Shown piece after piece: positions 1 through 9,117 of a DNA stretch of 64,000 nt. The position numbers were made by a program, and so were the translations under genes. The notes beneath the pieces are model-generated. The model was not told where the DNA came from. It saw nothing but the letters and a program-made list of their open reading frames with translations, and did not search any database. Source of the stretch: CADEDH01 sp965263455 (lineage in GTDB: Bacteria; Actinomycetota; Acidimicrobiia; Acidimicrobiales; SZUA-35); NCBI GenBank assembly GCA_965263455.1, contig CBDHHN010000004.1, forward strand, positions 1,054,001 through 1,118,000, written 5' to 3'. The stretch's first letter is position 1. Each line of letters begins with the position of its first letter.

Positions 1-2274
1 CAGCCACACCTGCGTCGTCAGCCACGAGTTGTCGTCGAGCAGGGCCCGCCCGGCGGCCGCCAACTCGTCCCGATCGTCGGGGGCGGTGGCCGGACTGTAG
101 GTGGCGCAGGTGTCGACCAGGGTCCCGTTGGCCAGCATCACCCCGAGCCGGGCATCGGCCGACGACGGCTCGCTCCCGTCGCCGGGCGGCCCCGGCGCCA
201 GGGGATCGACGTCGCACACCGGCGGCCGGCAGTCGTCGGCCCCGCAATCGAGGAGGACCCCCACCGGTGCTTCGATGGCGTCGGCCTGGAGGGCATGTCC
301 GTCCTCGAACGGGTGCATGCTCCCGTGGACCCAGGTCCCGGGGTCCAGCACCTCGGGGAACGGTGCCGAGGTCGGCGCCAGGGTCACCAGATTGGCCGCC
401 GGCCCGGGTTGACCCCTCAGGCACTGGTTCCGCTCGATCAGCGTGTCGTCGTTGTCGACCACCCAGACTCGGGCCCCGTCGGCGTTGGCCGTGCGGGCCG
501 CCCGGTAGATGGTGCGGTTGATCACGTCGATGAAGCGGGCGGTGAACCCGAACTCGTCCCGGGTGGCCAGACGGCCGCAGTCGGTCGGCTCGATCCAGTT
601 CGGATACGGCACGACCAGAATGGCGGCATCGCCGGTCTCCTCGTCGACCCGCCGATAGGCATCGGCCAGGCGGCCCTCGAGCGACTCGGCCAGGGCGACC
701 CACTCGGCCTGCTGATCGGAACAGTCCGACTCGGGGAGCAGGCACGCCTGGATCACGGTCGAGAAGCCGGTGTCGTTGCCACCCACGCTGACCAGCACGA
801 TCTCCAACTCGTCCCGCCCCTGGGGGGTGATCAGGGTCGGGTCGCCCAAGGTGTCGAGCTGGCCGTCGTTGCCCACGACCCCGGGCGGGCTGTTGGGCAT
901 CTGGGCGTCGGTCAGCATCTGGTCGATGGTTGCGCCGGAGCAGGCGAAGTGATGCAACTCCAGGTCGAGGCTGGCCGACACCAGCGCGGCGTAGGAGGTC
1001 AGGGCCCGCCGACACTCGTTGGATCCGGGCTCGTTGGTGCCGGTGAAGAAGTCACCGGCACCCTCGCCCGACATGAACGAGTCGCCCAGGGCCAGCATTC
1101 CGCCCCCGTCGTAGGGGGCGCGATCGGCGTTGAAGGCCGCCGGGTTCTGACTGCTCCGGTCGTGCAGGGCCCAGGCCAGCAGGAACGTCAGCAACAACAG
1201 GGCGACCAGGGTCTCACCCCGGAGCACGGCCCAGGCCCCGAAGGCCAGCAGCAGCACCACCAGCAACCCGGCCACCGCCCGCCAGTCGTCGATGATCCGT
1301 CCGGCCTGGATGCCCCCGACACCGAGCAACGCCACCCCCACGGCGATGATCCCCAAGGCGATGACCCAGCGGAGGACGGCCCGGCGGGCGGGAAGGATGC
1401 GGGGAGCGGTGGCCCCGGCCAGGGTCAGCCCCCCGAGCCCGACCAACATCCCCAACACGACCAGCGGGAGCTGCGGACTCTCGGCGTCGGTGCCGACCCA
1501 CCCCAGCCCGGCCCCCGCGGCCAGCAGCACGATCCCCAGCACGAACAGCGCCAGGGCCCGGCGGGCCCGGATCCGGGCGGCCGAGACCAGCCCTCGCCCT
1601 CCCGAACGGAACCCGACCCGATCGACCACCGGCAACAACGCCACCTTGACTCCGGTGATCCCGACGAGGCCGAGCAGGGCTCCGGCCGGCCACAGCCCGT
1701 CGGGCCCGAGGGCCACGGCGGCGGCACCCACCACCGACAACGCCGTTCCCACCACCAACACCAGGCGGCCTCGACGCTCGACGTCGTCCGACAACGCCAC
1801 CATGGCCGCCACCACCCCGACCAGCACCACCGCCATGGTCAGCACGGTCAGCTCCACCGACTGGAGCTGCAGCGCGACCAGCACCGCCACCACACCGACG
1901 GCCAACACCGCGGGCCACAAGGCCAGCGTCAGACCGAGGACCAGGCGCAGATCCCGGGGCAGGGGCCGTCCGTCCGCCTCGGGCCGGGGACCGGCCACGA
2001 GCGGGGCCGGCCGCTCCCGGGCCCAATCGTCATGGCGGACCAGGAACAGCTCGTGGAGGATGAGCAGAGCCGCCATCCCGGCCAACAACCCCACGGCCAG
2101 CACCACGATGGCCGTCGTCAGGATCCGCTCCTCCGAGGCCACGATGGCCGCCACCAGACCGACCACGGCCAGGACCGAGCCGACGACGGCGCTCAGCCGA
2201 GGATGGCGGCGGAACTGCCGGCGGAGCCCGGCCACCACCAACGACTGCTCGGGCTCGTATCTGGTCTGCCCCAT
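1..2274 (-). CDS. Membrane-anchored SGNH/GDSL-type hydrolase, C-terminus cut by window edge
   Basis: The frame is open from an ATG at 2274 to the left edge (758 codons, no stop), so the protein is partial. A GGAGGG ribosome binding site lies about 9 bases upstream of the ATG. Roughly the first 370 residues contain many hydrophobic segments, read as a polytopic membrane domain. The rest is an extracytoplasmic SGNH-hydrolase domain: block I LALGDSFMSGEG with the likely nucleophile at Ser399, block III VSVGGNDTG, and a C-terminal block MHPFEDGH (His654/His660) matching the family HPxxxGH region. Several Cys residues suggest disulfides outside the cell. The substrate is unknown; lipid or polysaccharide O-ester hydrolysis or transfer is the family expectation. 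It faces the SURF1 gene in the same orientation. Confidence 0.7.
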   Translation of the reverse strand, partial: MGQTRYEPEQSLVVAGLRRQFRRHPRLSAVVGSVLAVVGLVAAIVASEERILTTAIVVLAVGLLAGMAALLILHELFLVRHDDWARERPAPLVAGPRPEADGRPLPRDLRLVLGLTLALWPAVLAVGVVAVLVALQLQSVELTVLTMAVVLVGVVAAMVALSDDVERRGRLVLVVGTALSVVGAAAVALGPDGLWPAGALLGLVGITGVKVALLPVVDRVGFRSGGRGLVSAARIRARRALALFVLGIVLLAAGAGLGWVGTDAESPQLPLVVLGMLVGLGGLTLAGATAPRILPARRAVLRWVIALGIIAVGVALLGVGGIQAGRIIDDWRAVAGLLVVLLLAFGAWAVLRGETLVALLLLTFLLAWALHDRSSQNPAAFNADRAPYDGGGMLALGDSFMSGEGAGDFFTGTNEPGSNECRRALTSYAALVSASLDLELHHFACSGATIDQMLTDAQMPNSPPGVVGNDGQLDTLGDPTLITPQGRDELEIVLVSVGGNDTGFSTVIQACLLPESDCSDQQAEWVALAESLEGRLADAYRRVDEETGDAAILVVPYPNWIEPTDCGRLATRDEFGFTARFIDVINRTIYRAARTANADGARVWVVDNDDTLIERNQCLRGQPGPAANLVTLAPTSAPFPEVLDPGTWVHGSMHPFEDGHALQADAIEAPVGVLLDCGADDCRPPVCDVDPLAPGPPGDGSEPSSADARLGVMLANGTLVDTCATYSPATAPDDRDELAAAGRALLDDNSWLTTQVWL

Positions 2275-2372
2275 GTTCGTGCTCCCTCCGGGCCTCAGGA
2301 CCTCGCCCCTGGCCACCACGCCACCCTCACCGGGCCCGGCCACGACACCCGCCCGGGGTTGGGAGCACCGCC

Positions 2373-3263
2373 TCACCCGACGGGGACGTCGTCCTCCACT
2401 CGCTGGCGAGCGGTCCCACCCCGGGAGGCCCGACGCAGCAGGGCCAGGTAGAACCCGACGCCGAGCGTAGCGAAGATGAACCATTGTCCCATGTAGGAGA
2501 GGTGGGGGCCGCCGTCCAGAGGTGGCAGGGGGACGGGATCGGGGAACGATCCGGCCTCGGTCGGGCCTCGACCGGCGGCCGAGGCCGGGGAACCGGCGCC
2601 GACATCGCCGACGGCGTCGCTCTCGAGGAGGAGCCAGTGATCGACCACGGTCCCGTCGCCGTCCCCGCCGGCCGAGGGACCGGTGGCAGCCGCCGGGGCC
2701 GGGCCGATCCGGGCGGCGATGGCCTCGATGTCGAAGCGGGGAGCGAGGGGGCCGGTCCGGGTGTCGGTGGCGCCGAGCCAGCCCCGGGCCACCGAGGCCT
2801 GGAGCCAACCCCGGACGGTGACCGGGCCCGTGGGAGCGGGCCGCAGGGTCACGCCCTCACCACCGGGTCGATCGGGGTCGCCTGCACCCAGGGGCACGAA
2901 CCCCCGGTTGACCAGGAGCAGTCGGCCGTCGGTCAACGCCACCAGGCCGACCACGTGCTCGCCGGCCGCGCCCCCCTGGCTGCGGTTGACCACCCGGACC
3001 AGGTCGTCGTCGAGGTAGGTGCCGGTCGCTTCGACCAGCCGGTAGGGCACCTCGTCGACCGGCAGATCGAGGGCGTCGTCCAGGGTCAGGGGCGGCGGCC
3101 CCGACCTCTCGGCAACCACCTCGTTGAAGGCGGCCCGCTCCCGATGCCGATCGAGCTGCCACAGCCCGAGGGCCACGAACAGCACCACCATCGACAGGGC
3201 GAACAGGTGCGAGAACAGCCAGAAGGGCCGCCGGGCGAAGGACCAGTCGGGCCGATTGTCCAC
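2373..3263 (-). CDS. SURF1-family cytochrome c oxidase assembly protein
   Basis: This 296-residue protein has the SURF1 layout: an N-terminal transmembrane helix (about residues 14-35, followed by LGLWQLDRHRER), a large external loop with VNRGFVP near residue 120, and a second helix at the C-terminus in the context MGQWFIFATLGVGFYLALL. SURF1 proteins help assemble heme a-containing cytochrome oxidase in the membrane. The GTG start at 3263 is chosen because a TAGAGT box lies 6 bases upstream, giving a leaderless transcript. Residues 180-245 are a Gly/Ala/Pro-rich insertion in the loop. No oxidase subunit genes are visible nearby, so the partner complex is inferred. Confidence 0.85.
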   Translation of the reverse strand: MDNRPDWSFARRPFWLFSHLFALSMVVLFVALGLWQLDRHRERAAFNEVVAERSGPPPLTLDDALDLPVDEVPYRLVEATGTYLDDDLVRVVNRSQGGAAGEHVVGLVALTDGRLLLVNRGFVPLGAGDPDRPGGEGVTLRPAPTGPVTVRGWLQASVARGWLGATDTRTGPLAPRFDIEAIAARIGPAPAAATGPSAGGDGDGTVVDHWLLLESDAVGDVGAGSPASAAGRGPTEAGSFPDPVPLPPLDGGPHLSYMGQWFIFATLGVGFYLALLRRASRGGTARQRVEDDVPVG

Positions 3264-3269
3264 CGGACC

Positions 3270-3275
3270 ACTCTA
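3270..3275 (-). promoter_or_regulatory. Leaderless -10 box for the SURF1 gene
   Basis: On the minus strand TAGAGT stands 6 bases before the GTG at 3263 and there is no Shine-Dalgarno sequence between them. Transcription would start at or next to the start codon. Confidence 0.5.
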
Positions 3276-3365
3276 CGACCCGCCCCGGGCCGCGTCCCGA
3301 TCGGGACGACCACGCCCGGTGACCGAAATCCGGGCGGGTGGAGCCGGGTGTCGCCCGGTCGGTGC

Positions 3366-3371
3366 CAGACT
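3366..3371 (+). promoter_or_regulatory. Possible leaderless -10 box (CAGACT)
   Basis: CAGACT ends 6 bases before the GTG at 3378. It fits the NANNNT form and spacing seen at other leaderless starts in this window, but the first base is not T, so it is weaker than the rest. Confidence 0.35.
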
Positions 3372-3377
3372 CAACGT

Positions 3378-4103
3378 GTGCGACTGGAGCGGGGACGACC
3401 GCCGTCGAAGTGGATCGTGCGCAGCGTGGTGGCGCTGGCCTTCATCTCCTGGGCCACCGCCCTGGTCGGTGACCTGATCGCCAGCCTCATCTTCGACAGC
3501 CGCCCCGGCCTCCTCCTGGCCATGAACCCCCGCGTCCGCTACCTGGTCAACGGGGCCAACGAACTGTCGATCGTCCAGTACGCCCTCATCGGGTTCGGGC
3601 GGCTCCTGTCATCCGACCCGCTCTACTACCTGCTGGGCTACTGGTACGGGGATCGGGCCCTGGCCTGGACCGCCCGCCGCAGCCGCACCTACGGACCGCT
3701 GGTCGAGGACGGGGCCCGCATGTTCCGCCGGGCCGCCTACCCCATCATCTTCATCGCCCCCAACAGCATCATCAGCGCCATGGCCGCCACCAGCGGCATC
3801 GGCCCCCGCGTCTTCTTCACCCTGAACGTGGCCGGGACCGTCGTCCGCCTGACCGTCGTCTGGTTCATCGGCAGCCTGGTCGAGAGCCAGGTCGACAGCG
3901 TCCAGGGCTGGATCGCCGGCAATCGGATCTGGCTACTCCTGCTCTCGGTCGCCGCCGTCGCCTGGACCGTGTTCGGGGAGTTCCGGGGCGACAACGGCGA
4001 GGTGGCCGGCCTCCGAGCCCTGACCGCCGACGACGACCCCGAGGCCGCCGGATCGGCGGCCGAGCCGGGCGGCGACGGTGACACCACCGCCGACCAGGAC
4101 TGA
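3378..4103 (+). CDS. DedA/VTT-like small-residue-rich membrane protein
   Basis: This protein of 241 residues has four to five hydrophobic stretches. The central part (YYLLGYWYGDRALAW, then GARMFRRAAYPIIFIAPNS, then VAGTVVRLTVVWFIG) resembles the DedA/VTT (SNARE-associated) family: a re-entrant loop, a conserved Arg/Gly-rich segment and a long helix. Family members are inner-membrane lipid scramblases or transporters; the substrate here is not known. The C-terminus (from about residue 205) is acidic and disordered. The GTG at 3378 is chosen because the similarity begins just after it and a CAGACT -10-like box lies 6 bases upstream. It is divergent from the SURF1 gene; the two share a 114-base promoter region. 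Confidence 0.6.
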   Translation: MRLERGRPPSKWIVRSVVALAFISWATALVGDLIASLIFDSRPGLLLAMNPRVRYLVNGANELSIVQYALIGFGRLLSSDPLYYLLGYWYGDRALAWTARRSRTYGPLVEDGARMFRRAAYPIIFIAPNSIISAMAATSGIGPRVFFTLNVAGTVVRLTVVWFIGSLVESQVDSVQGWIAGNRIWLLLLSVAAVAWTVFGEFRGDNGEVAGLRALTADDDPEAAGSAAEPGGDGDTTADQD

Positions 4104-4242
4104 TTCATCCCCCGTTGACCTCGGCGTCACCGACCGCTCGATCCGGCCCGACACGGGTCGACTAGCATCGCCACGGGGCAGGCGGTACACGACCCGACCG
4201 GGCGAAGGTCGGGTCATCAGGCGACCACGTGCGAGGCGAACC

Positions 4243-7200
4243 ATGACCGACCGACCCCCCATCCCCGTCCTCGGCTTCGAGCCGACGACGCCCGCCGCCG
4301 ACGGGCCCCAGGCCCCCGAGATGGCGACGGCGTCGGAGCCGGCGGCGCCGACCCCGGTCTCCCCTCCGGCGCAGGCCCTGCCTCGCCCGACGGGCCCGAG
4401 CCCGGCCATGGCCGCCGCCCTGCGCTGCTCGGACCTGATCGACCTCGACGGCCCGGCCCCCGCCTTCCGCACCGCGTCCGAGCACTACGCCGAACTCCGC
4501 TCGGCCATGGCCCGCGAGGGTGCCCGCCTGGGTCGGACCGGCGGTCGACTGGTGGCAGGCTCGGTCCTGGTCTCGGGCATGCTCGTCACCACGGCCGGGG
4601 CCGACGTCGACGGCGCCCCCTCCAGGGGTAGCGGGGTCGGGGCGGCCTCGACCCCCACCGAGTGTGTGGTCGAGGGCCCCGACGTGGAGGCGGCCCTCGC
4701 CCCCATGGCCGACATCATTCGCACCGTGTTCTCCGGGCCGACCGCCGACGGCGTCGAGGTGGCGGTGACCGTGGCGGCCGGCGACGACGAGTGCGTCCTG
4801 GTCTGCCCCGAACCCCCGTACCTCTGGCCCCACTGCCCACCCATCGACGACGGCTCCCCGGGCGACTCCGACGACGACTCCGACGACCAGGTCGTCGTCG
4901 AGGACGACACCGGCGAGGAGGTGGAGGCAACCGACGGGGACGACCCGATCGGCGATCTCCTCGATGCCATCGTGGGCGACGAGCCGCCGGTCGTCGACCA
5001 ACCCCAACCCGCCCCGGCCCCGCCGACGGCCGAGGTGCCGGCCCCCACTCCGGCCCCGCCCGCCGTGGTGGACGAGGCCCCCGCCGCTCCCGCCCCGCCC
5101 ACCGTCGACGAGGCCCCGACCGTTCCCGAGGCCGACAGCCGACCCGAGACACCGGCGCCGCCGGCCGACCTTGCCCCTCCTGCGGCCCCCGAGGCTGACG
5201 TCGCGCCGTCGGCCCCATCCGCTCCCCCGGCGCCGCCCGAGGTGGATGACGAGGCCCCGACGGCGCCGTCGGCCCCGACCATCGACGAGGCCCCGACCGT
5301 TCCCGAGGCCGACACCCGACCGGAGACACCGGCCCAACCCGCGGCCCCGACCCCGCCCCCGGCGGACCCGTTGGAGACGCCGATGCCGACCGGGCCGGCC
5401 GGCTATGACCTGAGGGACTACGCCGACATCATCGCCGACGAGGTCCGCGAGGCGGGCGACGAACCCGACGTCGACGAAACCGCCATCATCAGCAACGTCA
5501 ACGCAACCGGCGGCGCCACGGTGCCCCGCCCGGGCCGCGACCGGCCCCGGGGCCGCTTGGCCGAGGTCGAGTTCGGGGTCAAGGGCCAGCACCGGGAGAC
5601 GATCGTCACCGAGGTCGACCCCACTGGCCAGGTGATCGTGGACGTCGAGACCCGCAACGGTGTCCTGGGTGTGGGCAAGGTCGAGATCGGCCGCTTCGGC
5701 GGCGGCGCCACGATCGCTCCCCAGCACGTGGAACAGACGGTGGCCACCTACTCGCCCGAGACCGTGGCCGAGATCCGCGACGGGGCCGAGCCACCGGGGT
5801 GGGACTCGCTGCCCAGCCTGAACCCGGGCGACAGCATCGAGACCAACGGCTACGAGTCGGAGGCCGGCATCAACGGCAGCCAGAACGAGTACGACGTCCT
5901 CGCCGGCATCGGGGCCGGCCAGTGGGTGGACCGGACCCTGGACGCCGAGACGACCGTGGTCGAGAAGCTCGACGAGGACACGGTCGAGGTCATGACCGGC
6001 ACCAGGGAGAACACCAATACCCGGACCGACGTCCGGATCGGGCTGGACTTCTCGGAGACCCTGGGCCTGCGGGGCGAGTACGGCGCCCTGCGCGAGATCG
6101 TCGACGAGACGTGGGAGGGCACCGCCGCCCGATACGACGTGGGCGATGAGACGGCCGTCGACGCCGACGAACTGACCCGGGCCGAGGACCACCTGCGCAC
6201 CGGCGATCCGCAACTTGAACCCTTCGACGTCTACGACGAGGTCAACGGCAGCTCGCAGCTGGTGCGGGACCACCGGGAGTTGCGGGGCTCGCGCAGCGGC
6301 CAGGGGCCCGAGGTCTCGGTCCGCGAGCGCGACATCCATCGTGAGAGCTTCTACAGCGAGGAGCATCGGACGGCCCACATCACGGCCACCGGCGACGTCG
6401 ACGACGGGGTACCCATCGAATCGAGCACCACGACCGTCGACCGGCGCTTCGGCGCCGACTGGGATGCGCTCGAGCTGGCCAACCACCCCAACATCACGGT
6501 CGAGGTGACCGACTGGGTCGATCCCGGCGGCGGTTTCGGCCAGACGGTGACCGTCCGCAACGGCGACGTCGTGACCGTCTTCGACGGCTTCGCCCTCCAG
6601 GAGGCGGCCCGGGCCGAGGCCGAGGCCGACGACTCCTGGGATTGGGGCCGCAACGAGGTGGTGGATGACCTGGCCGAGACGGCCAGCGTGCGAACCGCGC
6701 TGAGCGACATGCGACCGACCGACCAGCAGCCCAGGACCTCGACCGCCGACCTGGTCGACGCCTTCGACCGACTGAGCCACGCCGCGACCTCGGTCGATCA
6801 CGGCTTCGGACCCACCGACCCTCAGGGGTTCGGCGATCCCGAGCTGGGCGAGTTCGGTGGCATCCCCGAGATGATCGACGACGACTCGGACGACACCGCC
6901 CCGGACACCCCCGCCACCAGCAACGACGGCCTCGACGCCTTCGGCGGACCCGGACCCGACATCGACACCGCCCCGGACACCCCCGCCACCAGCAACGACG
7001 GCCTCGACGCCTTCGGCGGACCCGGACCCGACATCGACACCAGCCCCCCAGCAGCACCCGAAACCCCCGACACCCCAGACAACAGCTGGGACGCACCCGA
7101 CGAACGAGACGACCGCTCCTTCAACGACACCACCCCCGACACCCCCGCCACCAGCAACGACGGCCTCGACGCCTTCGGCGGACCCGGACCCGACATCGAC

Positions 7201-8001
7201 ACCAGCCCCCCAGCAGCACCCGAAACCCCCGACACCCCAGACAACAGCTGGGACGCACCCGACGAACGAGACGACCGCTCCTTCAACGACACCACCCCCG
7301 ACACCCCCGCCACCAGCAACGACGGCCTCGACGCCTTCGGCGGACCCGGACCCGACATCGACACCAGCCCCCCAGCAGCACCCGAAACCCCCGACACCCC
7401 AGACAACAGCTGGGACGCACCCGACGAACGAGACGACCGCTCCTTCAACGACACCACCCCCGACACCCCCGCCACCAGCAACGACGGCCTCGACGCCTTC
7501 GGCGGACCCGGACCCGACATCAGCGACCGGACCGGCGACGACCGGGACGACGACCGCGACTCCTCCCCCTCATCACCCTCGTCAGACCGCTCCAGCGACC
7601 GCGACGACAGCAGGGATGACGACCGGGACGACGACCGCGACTCCCCCTCGTCAGACCGCTCCAGCGACCGCGACTCGTCACCCTCGTCCAGCAGCTCCAG
7701 CGACCGCGACTCGTCCCCCTCGTCCAGCAGCTCCAGCGACCGGGACTCGTCCCCCTCGTCCAGCTCCAGCTCATCGCCGAGTTCGAGCTCGAGTTCGGCG
7801 TCGTCGAGCTCTCAGGATTCCAGCTGGGACGCCCCCGATGAGCGGGACGACCGATCGTTCAACGACTCGTCCCCGGCCACCAGTGACGACGGGCTGGACG
7901 CCTTCGGCGGACCCGGACCCGATGTCGACACCAGCAGCTCCAGCTCCAGCAGCAACGACAGCGGCGGCTGGGACTGGGGCGGCTGGGACGGCTACATCTA
8001 G
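4243..8001 (+). CDS. Very large acidic repeat protein of unknown function
   Basis: I do not recognise this 1252-residue protein. The ATG at 4243 is preceded by GAGG at a 6-base spacing. From N to C it shows a Pro/Ala-rich head; one hydrophobic segment at about residues 101-120 (LVAGSVLVSGMLVTTAGADV), possibly a membrane anchor or late signal; an acidic Pro/Ala/Glu linker (about 210-390) with its own short repeats; a beta-rich, non-repetitive core (about 420-870) that looks folded; tandem repeats (884-1090); a Ser/Asp tract (about 1093-1190); and a Trp/Gly end GGWDWGGWDGYI. The linker and repeats suggest a cell-surface or secreted protein, but this is inference. It stands alone between the VTT-like gene and a convergent unknown gene. 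Recent repeat expansion is described under findings. Confidence 0.75.
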   Translation: MTDRPPIPVLGFEPTTPAADGPQAPEMATASEPAAPTPVSPPAQALPRPTGPSPAMAAALRCSDLIDLDGPAPAFRTASEHYAELRSAMAREGARLGRTGGRLVAGSVLVSGMLVTTAGADVDGAPSRGSGVGAASTPTECVVEGPDVEAALAPMADIIRTVFSGPTADGVEVAVTVAAGDDECVLVCPEPPYLWPHCPPIDDGSPGDSDDDSDDQVVVEDDTGEEVEATDGDDPIGDLLDAIVGDEPPVVDQPQPAPAPPTAEVPAPTPAPPAVVDEAPAAPAPPTVDEAPTVPEADSRPETPAPPADLAPPAAPEADVAPSAPSAPPAPPEVDDEAPTAPSAPTIDEAPTVPEADTRPETPAQPAAPTPPPADPLETPMPTGPAGYDLRDYADIIADEVREAGDEPDVDETAIISNVNATGGATVPRPGRDRPRGRLAEVEFGVKGQHRETIVTEVDPTGQVIVDVETRNGVLGVGKVEIGRFGGGATIAPQHVEQTVATYSPETVAEIRDGAEPPGWDSLPSLNPGDSIETNGYESEAGINGSQNEYDVLAGIGAGQWVDRTLDAETTVVEKLDEDTVEVMTGTRENTNTRTDVRIGLDFSETLGLRGEYGALREIVDETWEGTAARYDVGDETAVDADELTRAEDHLRTGDPQLEPFDVYDEVNGSSQLVRDHRELRGSRSGQGPEVSVRERDIHRESFYSEEHRTAHITATGDVDDGVPIESSTTTVDRRFGADWDALELANHPNITVEVTDWVDPGGGFGQTVTVRNGDVVTVFDGFALQEAARAEAEADDSWDWGRNEVVDDLAETASVRTALSDMRPTDQQPRTSTADLVDAFDRLSHAATSVDHGFGPTDPQGFGDPELGEFGGIPEMIDDDSDDTAPDTPATSNDGLDAFGGPGPDIDTAPDTPATSNDGLDAFGGPGPDIDTSPPAAPETPDTPDNSWDAPDERDDRSFNDTTPDTPATSNDGLDAFGGPGPDIDTSPPAAPETPDTPDNSWDAPDERDDRSFNDTTPDTPATSNDGLDAFGGPGPDIDTSPPAAPETPDTPDNSWDAPDERDDRSFNDTTPDTPATSNDGLDAFGGPGPDISDRTGDDRDDDRDSSPSSPSSDRSSDRDDSRDDDRDDDRDSPSSDRSSDRDSSPSSSSSSDRDSSPSSSSSSDRDSSPSSSSSSSPSSSSSSASSSSQDSSWDAPDERDDRSFNDSSPATSDDGLDAFGGPGPDVDTSSSSSSSNDSGGWDWGGWDGYI
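6892..7035 (+). repeat. Two 72-bp in-frame direct repeats
   Basis: A 72-base unit beginning GACACCGCCCCGGACACC occurs at 6892 and again at 6964. It encodes a 24-residue motif containing SNDGLDAFGGPGPDI. It is followed directly by the longer 162-base units, which include the same motif. Confidence 0.9.
7041..7519 (+). repeat. Three 162-bp in-frame tandem repeats
   Basis: Units start at 7041, 7203 and 7365 (period exactly 162 bases, 54 codons). By eye they are identical at nucleotide level until the third diverges after 7519. Each encodes an SPPAAPETPDTPDNSWDAPD-type stretch and then the AFGGPGPDI motif. A diverged copy with different codons (SWDAPDERDDRSFN to AFGGPGPDVDT) sits at about 7818-7930, so the identical block looks recently amplified. 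Confidence 0.95.
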
Positions 8002-8082
8002 CCCGACTCCTCAGCGGTTGGGGCCGGGTCGGCGTACCCGATCCGGCCCCCGACCGAGCCGTCGCCGGATCGGACTCGGCCG

Positions 8083-9117
8083 TCAGGCGTTGCCAGGAAG
8101 GCCGAGGCGGTCGACGACCTCCTGGACCCGGCCCCGGGGCCGGGCTCCGGCGGCCACGTTGTCGGCCGTGATCTCGACCTCTTCGCGGATGCGGCGGATC
8201 TGGCGGCCGTGGGTCACCCGGGTGACGACCCAGCCCGTCCCAACGGCGACCGGCACGCCGACCAGGGCCACCGGTGCCGTCACCGCCGCCGCCGTTGCCA
8301 CCACCACGGTGCCCCCGAACGCGATGGCCGACCCGGCCACCACCGAGTGGGTGCGCTGTTCGCTCACGTCGGCGACGACGCAGAACATGGTCTGACCCTC
8401 GTCGGTGGTGACGGCCGCCCCCCGAACCTCACGGAGGCCCGACAACCCGGCCCGACCGACCGCACCTCGCAGCTGGCGCAGAGCCTGCGGCACCAGACCG
8501 CGGCGGCGGACGGCGACCACCGCCCCCTCGGGATTGACCCGGATGCGGAGCCGATGGTGCCGATGAAGCCACTGGCCCAGATCCTGGACCACCTGGCCCT
8601 CCGACAGCCCGGTGCGGCTTCCGACCAACACCGTGCTGGGACCGATCATGCGCTCCACCAGGCTTCCGGCCCGACCCGGCTCCTCCCGATCCAGGGCCCC
8701 GGCCCGGTACTCGGCCAGGGCCTGGGCCACGGCCGACACCGGCACGTGGAGTTCGGCCGCCGCCTGTTCCAGGTCGCTGACCGGGAACCGGTCGGCGACC
8801 ACCACGGCATCCCCGTCGATGGCGATGGCCCGGCGAAGGATGCGCTCCGAGTCGTCGGCGGCGATGGTGGCCAGCTCCCGGGCCAACTCGTCGGCGTCGG
8901 CGGCCGGGACCGGACCGGGCGGGGGCGCCACCGGGGTTGCGGAGCGGCCGGGCACGGGCGGCGGCGCCGCTCCGGCGGGTACCGGAGGCAGCTGTGGGCC
9001 GCCGACGGTCGGGACCGGGGGCGGAGCGGGAGAACCGGCCGGTGGCGTGGCCGACGTCGGCCCCAGGCCGTCCCGGCGCCGATCGCGGCCCCGTCCGAAC
9101 CGGCGGCGCCGGCTCAC
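8083..9117 (-). CDS. Unknown protein with C-terminal hydrophobic pair, coupled to dapB
   Basis: I do not recognise this 344-residue protein. The GTG at 9117 overlaps the dapB stop (GTGA), so translation is probably coupled. It starts with an Arg-rich patch and a Pro/Gly/Val-rich linker (about residues 15-75), then a mixed alpha/beta part (about 80-240; contains LRIRVNPEGAVVAVRRRG), then two adjacent hydrophobic stretches (about 268-305; VVVATAAAVTAPVALVGVPV) and a charged C-terminus. The C-terminal part resembles a membrane hairpin with both ends cytoplasmic. No catalytic motif is visible. It is convergent with the giant repeat protein; 81 bases separate their stops. Confidence 0.65.
   Translation of the reverse strand: MSRRRRFGRGRDRRRDGLGPTSATPPAGSPAPPPVPTVGGPQLPPVPAGAAPPPVPGRSATPVAPPPGPVPAADADELARELATIAADDSERILRRAIAIDGDAVVVADRFPVSDLEQAAAELHVPVSAVAQALAEYRAGALDREEPGRAGSLVERMIGPSTVLVGSRTGLSEGQVVQDLGQWLHRHHRLRIRVNPEGAVVAVRRRGLVPQALRQLRGAVGRAGLSGLREVRGAAVTTDEGQTMFCVVADVSEQRTHSVVAGSAIAFGGTVVVATAAAVTAPVALVGVPVAVGTGWVVTRVTHGRQIRRIREEVEITADNVAAGARPRGRVQEVVDRLGLPGNA

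Noticed and set aside
295..2451. 718-codon plus-strand open frame
   Set aside because: It is antisense to the SGNH membrane protein; its translation is Gly/His/Pro/Arg-rich low complexity, while the minus strand carries clear SGNH blocks and membrane helices.
4162..6801. 879-codon minus-strand open frame opposite the giant repeat protein
   Set aside because: Gly/Arg/Val-rich shadow; the plus-strand gene has a ribosome binding site, better codon use and coherent domains.
7041..7519. Satellite or CRISPR repeat
   Set aside because: The units are contiguous, 162 bases, in frame and encode one protein.
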